Positions 1-5,473 of a DNA stretch of 8,498 nt are shown piece by piece; the first letter of the stretch is position 1, and every line of letters starts with the position of its first letter. The notes under the pieces are model-generated. The model worked only from the letters and a program-made list of their open reading frames with translations. It did no database searches and was not told the DNA's origin. The position numbers and the translations under genes were made by a program. Origin of the DNA: Actinomycetes bacterium (GTDB lineage: Bacteria; Actinomycetota; Acidimicrobiia; Acidimicrobiales; Palsa-688); the NCBI GenBank assembly GCA_021827225.1, contig JAKAXG010000152.1, positions 1-8,498 of the forward strand, in the 5' to 3' direction.

Positions 1-505
1 TTCCGATCTCCATCGAATACGACTCCCAGTAGCGCGCCAGTTCGTCCACCTCGGCGGCCCCCGGCACCTGGGCCGGGTCGATGGCGTGCAGGCCGGCGAG
101 GAAGGCGCCGAGCTGGGGGACGAGCACCTGGCGGGCGCGGGCGTAGCCCTCGTCGCGCAGGATCCGCCGGGCCAGCGTCTCGCCGGGGACGGCGCTCATG
201 ATCAGCCCTTCGGTGCCGAGCAGGGAACCGTCGTCATCGATCAGCACCTCCGGCACGGCCAGGCCGGCCCGGGCGCACGCCCTCATGGCGTCGGCTTCGA
301 GTCGGGCGGAGCCGGGGGCGCCGGGTCTCCCCGGCGGGTCCCGGCGCAGGATGAGGTGCCGGCCCTGCGCGCGGAAGGACCAGGTCTCCCGGGAGGCGCC
401 CCCGCTCAGCCTCTGCAGGTCGGCTATCCCGACCCGGCCCATGACGGGCCCGAGCGCGGCCCGCAGAAGCTCGGACACCGAGTCTGGTTCCGACCGGCCC
501 TTCAT
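1..505 (-). CDS. Phosphotransferase family protein (APH/choline-kinase fold), N-terminal part, truncated by window edge
   Basis: 168 codons of a minus-strand gene are visible and it continues past base 1. The translation begins MKGRSEPDSV. It carries the small-lobe signature LSGGASRETWSF (about residues 33-44) and a strand reading LILRRDPPG (51-59). RLEADAMRACARAGLAVPEVL (69-88) gives the helix-C glutamate, and LIMSAVPGETLARRIL (101-116) is the hinge region. These are typical of the actinobacterial 'phosphotransferase family' related to the kinase domain of ACAD10. The catalytic HGDxxxxN loop would lie beyond the window, so activity cannot be judged. The substrate is unknown; the fold covers antibiotic kinases but also many metabolic kinases. 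The ATG at 503-505 has only a weak AGG upstream. It starts 58 bases after the exporter stop, so co-transcription with the exporter is likely. Family assignment is firm; function is open. Confidence 0.85.
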   Translation of the reverse strand, partial: MKGRSEPDSVSELLRAALGPVMGRVGIADLQRLSGGASRETWSFRAQGRHLILRRDPPGRPGAPGSARLEADAMRACARAGLAVPEVLIDDDGSLLGTEGLIMSAVPGETLARRILRDEGYARARQVLVPQLGAFLAGLHAIDPAQVPGAAEVDELARYWESYSMEIG

Positions 506-563
506 CGACGCCTGCGCATCTTCACCATGCGCGGAAACTAGCTGACCGGGACTCCGGCGTCGC

Positions 564-2033
564 CTATTCGACCTGGCTCATGGGGTCGTAGCGCAGCTCT
601 CCGTTCTGGCGGAACACCGTTACAACCAGCGTCACGGCGGCGACCAGGCCGAGGAAGACGGCGGCGTGGGAGAACCCGTTCTTCACCAGGCCCGGCACGT
701 CGGCGCGCGACCCGGCCGCGGCGACGAACACGAGCTCGGTGATGGCCAGGCCCATGGCGGTGCCTAGGCCCCGGGCCATGTTGAGCACGCCGCTGGCCAT
801 ACCGGAGGCGGTCTGGGGCAGCGCGCCCATGGTGGCGGCGTTGTTGGGCGCGGTGGAAGCGCCCAGCCCGGCGCCGACGAGGGCCAGCTCGATGAGGAAA
901 GGAGCACCGGTCGGGTGCGAGATGCCCATCAGGATGAGCAGGGCGGCGGACAGGGACATCCCTCCCAGCATCAGCGGCCGGGGACCCAGGCGGTCGGCCA
1001 GGCTGCCGGAGATGGGCGCCATCACGCCGAGGGCGAAGGGCATGACCAGAAGCTCGACGCCGGTGATGCTCGAGCTCAGGCCCTGTCCCCGCTCCAGGTA
1101 GTACGGGACCACGTACAGGATCCCGAAGATCACCAGATAGATGAGCCAGCCGCTGCTCACCCCGGCCGCGAAGGCGGCTCGGCGGAAGTAGGAGAGCTGG
1201 ACCATCGGGTAGCGGGCCCGGAGCTCCCGCCAGATGAAGCCGCCGATGCCGGCGGCGGCGACGACCAGGCAGGACACGATGAGAGGGGATCCCCACCCGG
1301 ACTGGTCGCCGTAGGAGAAGGCGATGAGCAGGGCCAGAACGGCCGGGGTGAAGATGGCCAGGCCGGTCCAGTCGAAGCTGGTCCGCTCCGACAGATGGCT
1401 GCTCCGCGGGATGAGGAACCAGGCCAGGACGGTCGCCACCAGCCCGACGGGCACGTTGACGAAGAAGATGAGCCGCCAGCCCCCGAGTGCGATGAGGAAG
1501 CCGCCGAGCGCCGGCCCCAGAGCCAGGCCCAGCGCCTGCGCCGCTCCCTGGATCCCGATGGCCCGGCCCAGCTTGTCCGGCGGGGCGGCGTTGGCGACGA
1601 TGGCGACGCTGTTGGCCTGCAGCATGGCGGCACCGAGAGCCTGGAGCACACGGAAGGCTATGAGAGCATCGAGCGACGGGGCCGCGCCGCAGAGCGCCGA
1701 ACCGATGATGAACAACACGAACCCGTAGGTGTAGAGGAGCTTGCGTCCCACCATGTCGGCGTAGCGGCCCACCGCCGGCAGGAGAGACACCAGCGTCAGG
1801 AGGTAGGCCAGGCCCACCCAGCTGACCGCCGCGCTGGTCTCGTGCATGTCCCGCTCGAGCGTCGGGAAGGCCAGCGTGACGATGCTGGCATCGAGTTGCC
1901 CCATGAAGGCGCCGAAGCAGACGGTCCCGACCGCGAACCAGAAGGCGTTGGGCCGCCGGGCGATGGATCTGGGCCGGGCCGGCTCCACGAGGAAGCGACG
2001 CCACCCGCTGCGGTCGTTGAGCAGTTCTGCCAC
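564..2033 (-). CDS. MFS exporter, DHA2 family (14 transmembrane segments, EmrB/QacA type)
   Basis: An integral membrane, probably proton-driven efflux protein of 489 residues, the normal size for DHA2 transporters. Seen in the sequence (numbered from the GTG at 2033): TM1 with the DHA2 motif LDASIVTLAFP (about 47-57, Asp48), the loop motif GRYADMVGRK (89-98), and motif C of antiporters as LGPALGGFL (172-180). The motif GGWRLIFFVNVPVG (184-197) is near-diagnostic for the 14-segment subfamily. Further hydrophobic segments continue to a short cytoplasmic tail ending SQVE. The substrate cannot be predicted. An in-frame TTG at 2054 would add seven residues, but the best Shine-Dalgarno (2041-2050) lies downstream of it and favours GTG at 2033. 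The gene diverges from a GntR-type regulator and is followed by a kinase-fold gene, so the three may form a regulated export/modification unit (inference). Confidence 0.93.
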   Translation of the reverse strand: MAELLNDRSGWRRFLVEPARPRSIARRPNAFWFAVGTVCFGAFMGQLDASIVTLAFPTLERDMHETSAAVSWVGLAYLLTLVSLLPAVGRYADMVGRKLLYTYGFVLFIIGSALCGAAPSLDALIAFRVLQALGAAMLQANSVAIVANAAPPDKLGRAIGIQGAAQALGLALGPALGGFLIALGGWRLIFFVNVPVGLVATVLAWFLIPRSSHLSERTSFDWTGLAIFTPAVLALLIAFSYGDQSGWGSPLIVSCLVVAAAGIGGFIWRELRARYPMVQLSYFRRAAFAAGVSSGWLIYLVIFGILYVVPYYLERGQGLSSSITGVELLVMPFALGVMAPISGSLADRLGPRPLMLGGMSLSAALLILMGISHPTGAPFLIELALVGAGLGASTAPNNAATMGALPQTASGMASGVLNMARGLGTAMGLAITELVFVAAAGSRADVPGLVKNGFSHAAVFLGLVAAVTLVVTVFRQNGELRYDPMSQVE

Positions 2034-2040
2034 AATCCGG

Positions 2041-2050
2041 CCCTTCTCCT
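2041..2050 (-). promoter_or_regulatory. Ribosome binding site deciding the exporter start
   Basis: The minus strand reads AAGGAGAAGG. The AAGG part lies 7 bases and the GGAG part 12 bases before the GTG at 2033. The box lies inside the extra codons that would be gained by starting at TTG 2054, which has no comparable box before it. This argues for the shorter protein. Confidence 0.5.
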
Positions 2051-2079
2051 TCAAACCCTGTTCTGCGTAAGCTTAGAAT
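2050..2079 (+). promoter_or_regulatory. Candidate promoter for the GntR-type regulator, with an overlapping leftward -10 box
   Basis: On the plus strand TTCAAA (2050-2055) and TAGAAT (2074-2079) are separated by 18 bases. They match the sigma70-type consensus at 4/6 and 5/6 positions. Transcription would begin near 2086. On the minus strand the same AT-rich patch reads TATTCT (2080 down to 2075), a possible -10 box for the exporter, though its -35 (around 2103-2098) is poor. Overlapping back-to-back promoters fit a regulator/exporter pair. Identified by eye only. Confidence 0.4.
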
Positions 2080-2089
2080 AGTTCAATCG

Positions 2090-2111
2090 AAAGTACGAAT
2101 GTACGTATTTT
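2090..2111. promoter_or_regulatory. Imperfect palindrome, candidate GntR operator
   Basis: AAAGTACG (2090-2097) and CGTATTTT (2104-2111) are inverted repeats matching at 7 of 8 positions around a 6-base centre. The whole is symmetric about 2100/2101. GntR/HutC regulators commonly bind short AT-containing palindromes in the divergent region next to their own gene. Here the site lies just after the predicted regulator start point and over the position of the leftward -35, so binding could repress both directions. The assignment is inferred from position and symmetry. Confidence 0.45.
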
Positions 2112-2116
2112 TTCCG

Positions 2117-2123
2117 GGTGAGG
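2117..2123 (+). promoter_or_regulatory. Ribosome binding site deciding the GntR-type start
   Basis: GGTGAGG lies 8 bases before the GTG at 2132. The in-frame ATG at 2099 has no clear box and sits inside the palindrome 2090-2111, so the GTG start is preferred. Confidence 0.5.
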
Positions 2124-2131
2124 TTGAGCCT

Positions 2132-2887
2132 GTGACAAGCAGCAAGTCCGGCCCCGTGGTTCTGGACCGCTCGAGCCCCTTGCCGCTCTGGGCGCAGCTG
2201 CTCGACGACCTGCACCGCCGGTTGCGCGAGGGGGAGTTCACCGAGCGCTTCCCCACCGACCAGGAACTGGTCGATTCCTACGCGGTGTCCCGCCAGACGG
2301 CCAGAGAGGCGGTCCGCCACCTGAGGGAGGAGGGCGTCGTCGAGCGCCAGCGCGGGCGCGGCACCAGGGTGCGGCTGGGCGAGTTACGGCAGCCGATGGG
2401 CACCCTCTACAGCCTGTTCCGGGCGGTGGAGGCTTCCGGCGGCGACCAGAGCAACGTGGTTCGGGCGCTGGACGTCCGCACCGACCCTGTCGCCGCGGCC
2501 CAGCTCGACTGCGACCCCGAGACGCCGCTCGTCTACCTGGAACGCCTGCGCCTCGTCGAAGGTGAGCCGCTGGCCCTGGAGCGGGCCTGGCTGCCGGCGT
2601 CGGTCGCCCATCCCCTCCTGGAGGTGGACTTCACCCGGACCGCCCTCGACGAACAGCTCGCCCGCCGCTGCGGCGTGGTGGCGGCGTCGGCCGAGGAGCA
2701 CGCCAGGGCGGTGACCCCCACGCCCGCCGACTGCCGCCTCCTCGCCGTGCGGAAGGGCGCGCCCGCCCTCTCCATCGACCGCCTGACCCGCGACGCCGCC
2801 GACCGGCCCTTCGAGTGGCGGCGCAGCGTCATGCGCGGCGACCGCTACGTCCTGGTCGCCGGGTCGGGCTCGGCCTTCACGGCCTGA
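2132..2887 (+). CDS. GntR-family transcriptional regulator, HutC subfamily (wHTH + UTRA)
   Basis: A cytoplasmic DNA-binding repressor-type protein of 251 residues, the usual size for HutC-type regulators. The N-terminal winged helix-turn-helix spans about residues 15-80. It shows the family pattern PLPLWAQLLDDLHRRL, then FPTDQELVDSYAVSRQTARE (40-59) and the wing ending RGRGTRV. From about residue 90 to 245 there is a UTRA ligand domain, recognisable from PLVYLERLRLVEGEPLALE and from the late stretch GAPALSIDRLTRDAADRPFEWR. The effector is unknown; UTRA domains bind small metabolites. It is the only plus-strand gene, divergent from the exporter and facing the Rieske gene tail-to-tail across 37 bases. 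It probably regulates itself and the exporter/kinase pair. GTG 2132 was chosen over ATG 2099 because of its ribosome binding site; the longer form would add 11 residues. Confidence 0.9.
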   Translation: MTSSKSGPVVLDRSSPLPLWAQLLDDLHRRLREGEFTERFPTDQELVDSYAVSRQTAREAVRHLREEGVVERQRGRGTRVRLGELRQPMGTLYSLFRAVEASGGDQSNVVRALDVRTDPVAAAQLDCDPETPLVYLERLRLVEGEPLALERAWLPASVAHPLLEVDFTRTALDEQLARRCGVVAASAEEHARAVTPTPADCRLLAVRKGAPALSIDRLTRDAADRPFEWRRSVMRGDRYVLVAGSGSAFTA

Positions 2888-2924
2888 ACACGGCCCCGCC
2901 GGCCCGGCCCTGCTCCCGGGGGGC

Positions 2925-3608
2925 TCATATCCACACGAGCCACACCCGTCCCTCCTCCTGGACGACCGTGTAGGTGGCGATCCCCTGATCGGCCGGGCCC
3001 CGCACCCGCTCCCCGGTTGCCATCTCGAAGCGGCTCCCGTGGGCCGGGCAGGTGACCACCCCGCCCTCGACGGCCCCGCCGGACAGGCGGGCCCCGGCGT
3101 GGGGGCAGACGTCGCAGAGGCCTACCAGGCCGGATCCGTGGCGGTAGACGGCGAGCGGGCCGACGGGGGTCTCCTCCACCACCTGGACCAGACCGAGGCG
3201 GCCCGCCACCTCGGCGGCATCGAAGAGGGCGAATCTCCGCCGCGCCGTGGGGCCCGGCCCGATGCCCGCCAGCAGCCGCCTGAGGGACCGGACGAGGGCG
3301 CCCCGGTTGACGACCAGATCGGCGCCGGCGCGCTCCGCCGCCTCCCAGGTGGCCCGGTCCGGAAGCGCCAGGTAGGCGGCAACGACCGCGCCGGGGTGAT
3401 CGTCCCGCCACCGCCGGACCTCGTCCACTGCTCCCGGACGGTCCAATGCCACCACCACGGCCGCCGGCGCCGGTCCACCGGCGGTTCCCGCCGCGGGGGT
3501 ATCCCGCACGATGGCGAGAGACGCCTCCCCGGCCAGACCCGTGAGCTGGCGGGCCAGCTGGTCGTCCACCCCGCAGAGCACGAGCGCGGCGGCGGGCCCT
3601 GACGTCAC
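2925..3608 (-). CDS. Rieske [2Fe-2S] protein with an N-terminal receiver-like domain
   Basis: 227 residues, GTG start. The C-terminal part (about 124-227) is a Rieske ferredoxin domain. CDVCPHAGARL (165-175) supplies Cys168 and His170, and TCPAHGSRF (186-194) supplies Cys187 and His190, giving the complete CxH...CxxH ligand set with 16 residues between. The following FEMATGERVRGPAD fits the family. It should bind a [2Fe-2S] cluster and pass electrons as a soluble protein; no signal peptide or anchor is seen. The N-terminal 115 residues resemble a response-regulator receiver fold: AALVLCGVDD, then AAVVVALDRPGAVDEVRRWR with Asp56 at the end of a hydrophobic strand, then AGADLVVNRGALVRSLRRLL. 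The usual acidic pair right after strand 1 and the late Lys are not clear, so this may be a pseudo-receiver. It starts 16 bases after the DsrE2-type stop, implying one operon. Rieske assignment firm; receiver assignment moderate. Confidence 0.88.
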   Translation of the reverse strand: MTSGPAAALVLCGVDDQLARQLTGLAGEASLAIVRDTPAAGTAGGPAPAAVVVALDRPGAVDEVRRWRDDHPGAVVAAYLALPDRATWEAAERAGADLVVNRGALVRSLRRLLAGIGPGPTARRRFALFDAAEVAGRLGLVQVVEETPVGPLAVYRHGSGLVGLCDVCPHAGARLSGGAVEGGVVTCPAHGSRFEMATGERVRGPADQGIATYTVVQEEGRVWLVWI

Positions 3609-3624
3609 TGCGGACCCGACGCCG

Positions 3625-4125
3625 TCAGATGAAGAGGGTGATATCGGCGTCAGCGGCCATGTCGATGAACGTGGCGGCCCCCATGGGCGGCTCGAGACCC
3701 TCGATGAAGTCGTCCTTGGTCAGGCCGTAGAGCTCCATGGACATCTGGCACGGGTACAGCCGCACCCCGAGATCCCTGGCCATCGACAGCAGGTCGGTGG
3801 GACTGGCGACCTTGTAGTCCTCGGCCAGCTTCTTGATCATCTTGGTGCCGGCGCCTCCGAAATGGAGCTTGCCCAGCTTGAGATGGTCGCTGCCTCCCCG
3901 ATCCATCAGGGACTCGCCCTTCTGCATGATGTTGGTCCCGGTGATGCGCTTGTCATTCTTCTGGAGCACCCTCAGGCCCCAGAACGTGAAGAACAGGCTC
4001 ACGTCGAGCCCGGATGCCGCGCCGGTCGTCGCCAGGATCAGCGTCGGCCAGACCCGGTCGAGGTCCGAGCTCCAGCACACCATCGCCATGGATTTCTGGC
4101 CGCCGTCTGCGTTGGATTTCGCCAT
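3625..4125 (-). CDS. DsrE2-type DsrE/DsrF/DrsH-like sulfur-relay protein
   Basis: 166 residues from ATG 4125. The opening AMVCWSSDLDRVWPTLILAT (14-33) and DVSLFFTFWGLRVL (41-54) are characteristic of the DsrE2 branch. So are the late blocks VRLYPCQMSMELYGLTKDDF (121-140) and GAATFIDMAADADITLFI (149-166). Cys126 in the YPCQMSM block is the conserved, likely persulfide-carrying cysteine; Cys17 is a second candidate. DsrE-family proteins receive and hand on sulfane sulfur as cysteine persulfide, often beside TusA, rhodanese or Hdr-like genes. Here the partners are lipoyl proteins and an Hdr-like membrane protein. An in-frame upstream start at 4194 would add 23 residues with no family similarity, while ATG 4125 follows a G-rich box (4131-4136) at 5 bases. 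A promoter-like box lies upstream, so this gene and the Rieske gene may form their own transcript. Confidence 0.9.
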   Translation of the reverse strand: MAKSNADGGQKSMAMVCWSSDLDRVWPTLILATTGAASGLDVSLFFTFWGLRVLQKNDKRITGTNIMQKGESLMDRGGSDHLKLGKLHFGGAGTKMIKKLAEDYKVASPTDLLSMARDLGVRLYPCQMSMELYGLTKDDFIEGLEPPMGAATFIDMAADADITLFI

Positions 4126-4130
4126 GGATT

Positions 4131-4136
4131 CCCCCC
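4131..4136 (-). promoter_or_regulatory. G-rich ribosome binding site of the DsrE2-type gene
   Basis: The minus strand reads GGGGGGA 5 bases before the ATG at 4125. This supports the 166-residue start over the longer in-frame reading from 4194. Confidence 0.45.
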
Positions 4137-4180
4137 GATGGCCCAGTCCCTTGCGGGCGCAAGCTACATGCTTACCTTCG

Positions 4181-4211
4181 TATCTTCGAGACAACTAAAG
4201 CGCTTTGTCAA
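4181..4211 (-). promoter_or_regulatory. Candidate promoter of the DsrE2/Rieske unit with an embedded palindrome
   Basis: In the 127-base gap between the second lipoyl gene and the DsrE2-type gene, the minus strand carries a perfect -35 box TTGACA (4211 down to 4206). A weak -10 candidate follows: GAAGAT at 18 bases (4187-4182) or AAGATA at 19 (4186-4181). AAAGCGCTTT (4197-4206), a perfect 10-base palindrome, overlaps the -35 and spacer and could be an operator. A second AGCGCT core lies at 4232-4237, 33 bases away. No other structure was seen in this gap. Spotted by eye; the weak -10 keeps confidence modest. Confidence 0.4.
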
Positions 4212-4252
4212 GGAATAAATGCCGGCGACGAAGCGCTGCGATCTTTTGTCAC

Positions 4253-4708
4253 TCATTCGGCGCAGCGGAAGCAGCGGATCTCCTGCTCGTCGATAACCCG
4301 CCGGTAGTGCTCGAAGGCGGCGTCACCGCTGCAGAGCGCCGACCGCTCGGCTTCGAGGTCGTCGACGGCGAGGCGGACCAGCCATCCGTCGCCGTAAGGG
4401 TCCCGGTTGGCGATGGCCACGTCGGAATCGAAGCGGGTCCGGTTGGAAGCCACCAGGGTCCCCGTCAGCGGCGACAGTACCGGGCCCACCCACTTGGAGC
4501 TCTCGATGACACAGACCGGCCGGCCCCGGCGTATCCGCCTTCCCTCCGGCTTCCAGCTGACCTGCACCAGCCTCCCGCAGCGCGTCTGGGCCACATCGGT
4601 CATGCCGATGACGGCCTCACCGCCCTCCGCACGGATCCACACATCGAACTCCACGTCGTAGAGCAGGTCGGCCGGGAACGCGCACCCGGCCCACGTCGGC
4701 AACGACAC
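4253..4708 (-). CDS. GcvH-like lipoyl carrier protein, second copy (LbpA-like)
   Basis: 151 residues, GTG start. The fold is that of glycine-cleavage H proteins: LLYDVEFDVWIRAEGGEAVIGMTDVAQ (about 15-41), then the lipoylation hairpin VIESSKWVGPVLSPLTGTLV (67-86) with Lys72 as the likely lipoylated residue, then DPYGDGWLVRL (103-113). In true GcvH the hairpin reads close to ESVKAASD; here it is ESSKWVGP, shared with the neighbouring copy. No glycine-cleavage genes are nearby, and the neighbours are ETF, Hdr-like and DsrE genes, so a lipoate-carrier role in a sulfur/thiol redox pathway is more likely (inference). The protein ends RCFRCAE, a CxxC pair (Cys146, Cys149) that the first copy lacks. 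It begins 4 bases after the first copy's stop, with a GGGGAGGGG box (4716-4724) 7 bases before the start, so translation is probably coupled. Confidence 0.85.
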   Translation of the reverse strand: MSLPTWAGCAFPADLLYDVEFDVWIRAEGGEAVIGMTDVAQTRCGRLVQVSWKPEGRRIRRGRPVCVIESSKWVGPVLSPLTGTLVASNRTRFDSDVAIANRDPYGDGWLVRLAVDDLEAERSALCSGDAAFEHYRRVIDEQEIRCFRCAE

Positions 4709-4712
4709 CGGC

Positions 4713-5153
4713 TCACCCCTCCCCGCAGGAGATGCCTTCCGCCTCCAGGAACTCCCGGTACCGCTGCACCCCCTCCGGGCCGGTCACGAGGTCGACCGAG
4801 TCGGCCGGCCAATCGGTGCAGCGCACCCGCGCCACCCAGCCCTCGCCGTAGGGGTCCTCGTTGATCTTCGCCGGATTCGAGGTGAGGACGGTGTTGACCT
4901 CGACGACCTCGCCATTGACCGGGGACGGAACCGGCCCGACCCACTTCCCGCTCTCGACCGTCGCCAGGCTCCGGCCCTTCTTGACCGTCTTCCCGGGTTC
5001 CTTGAGCGACACGGAGATGATCGTCTTCGCCATGCCCTGCGCCACGTCGCTCAGGCCCACCTCGACCACGTCGCCGTCCACACGTGCCCATACGTGCTTC
5101 TCGACCAGGTAGTACAGGTCGTCACGGATATCGCAGCCTCGGACGGTTGGCAC
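4713..5153 (-). CDS. GcvH-like lipoyl carrier protein, first copy (LbpA-like)
   Basis: 146 residues, about 15-20 longer than typical GcvH because of a C-terminal helix. Seen: DDLYYLVEKHVWARVDGDVV (11-30), VGLSDVAQGMAKTIISVSL (32-50), the lipoylation hairpin ATVESGKWVGPVPSPVNGEV (64-83) with Lys70, and INEDPYGEGWVARVR (97-111). The KWVGP motif replaces the KAASD-type motif of GcvH, so the partner that uses the lipoyl arm probably differs from glycine-cleavage P/T/L proteins. In sulfur oxidisers with the sHdr pathway, related lipoate-binding proteins (LbpA) are essential carriers; this copy resembles them in context. GTG 5153 is preceded by GAGGAG (5159-5164) at 5 bases. It lies 17 bases after the small CxxC/HxxxxH protein and directly before its paralogue. 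The two are clearly homologous but well diverged, so this is an old duplication. Confidence 0.87.
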   Translation of the reverse strand: MPTVRGCDIRDDLYYLVEKHVWARVDGDVVEVGLSDVAQGMAKTIISVSLKEPGKTVKKGRSLATVESGKWVGPVPSPVNGEVVEVNTVLTSNPAKINEDPYGEGWVARVRCTDWPADSVDLVTGPEGVQRYREFLEAEGISCGEG

Positions 5154-5170
5154 GGGTGCTCCTCGGTTCT

Positions 5171-5470
5171 CTACTGGTCAGGTCCGGTGGCGCCACCGGC
5201 GGGTACTTCGTGCTCGCCCACCAGGTGGTTCAACAACATGTCGAGCGCGACGAGGCGTATCTCCCGCCTGTACTCGTCGATGAACTCCGCTCCATGGCGG
5301 GGTTTTATGGTCTGCTCGTACCCCGCTCCGCAGACGGGGCATTCGATGGCGTAGACCAGCCGCTCGCCTCCCGCCCGCTCCTCGAAGCGCACCTGGTCGG
5401 GGTGAACGGCGGCCAGATGGGCGTGCAGGGGCCGGAGCGAGCCGTCGAAGTCGCACCAGGGGCAGCGCAC
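5171..5470 (-). CDS. Small protein with two CxxC...HxxxxH zinc-finger-like units
   Basis: 99 residues, GTG start 3 bases after the stop of the HdrDE-like gene; a stop codon just upstream rules out a longer form. I do not recognise a named family. The sequence has two similar units: Cys3-x2-Cys6 with His18-x4-His23 (HLAAVH), and Cys44-x2-Cys47 with His82-x4-His87 (HLVGEH). Each pattern could bind one metal ion, most simply zinc. The second unit has a long insert containing a charged helix, EFIDEYRREIRLVALDMLLN. No signal peptide or membrane segment is seen. Its position between the membrane iron-sulfur protein and the lipoyl proteins, with nearly no spacing, suggests a dedicated part or assembly factor of the same system. 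DNA binding is possible but less likely given the context. Gene call good; function unknown. Confidence 0.75.
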   Translation of the reverse strand: MRCPWCDFDGSLRPLHAHLAAVHPDQVRFEERAGGERLVYAIECPVCGAGYEQTIKPRHGAEFIDEYRREIRLVALDMLLNHLVGEHEVPAGGATGPDQ

Positions 5471-5473
5471 GGC

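Noticed and set aside
1..505. Aminoglycoside resistance kinase
   Set aside because: The visible half matches the broad metabolic phosphotransferase family better than known resistance enzymes, and the catalytic half is outside the window.
86..545. Plus-strand frames at 86-541 and 198-545
   Set aside because: They are antisense to the phosphotransferase gene, whose minus-strand frame has clear family motifs.
915..2081. A 388-codon plus-strand frame and a 488-codon minus-strand frame across the exporter
   Set aside because: Both translations are charged, repetitive and lack membrane segments or motifs, while the overlapping frame gives a textbook DHA2 transporter.
2888..2924. Bidirectional terminator between the convergent GntR-type and Rieske genes
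   Set aside because: The 37 bases are G/C-rich with short self-complementary runs, but I could not find a clean stem with a T-tract on either strand.
4253..5153. Glycine-cleavage H proteins acting in glycine degradation
   Set aside because: The lipoylation motif differs from GcvH, two tandem copies are present, and no gcvT or gcvP is nearby.
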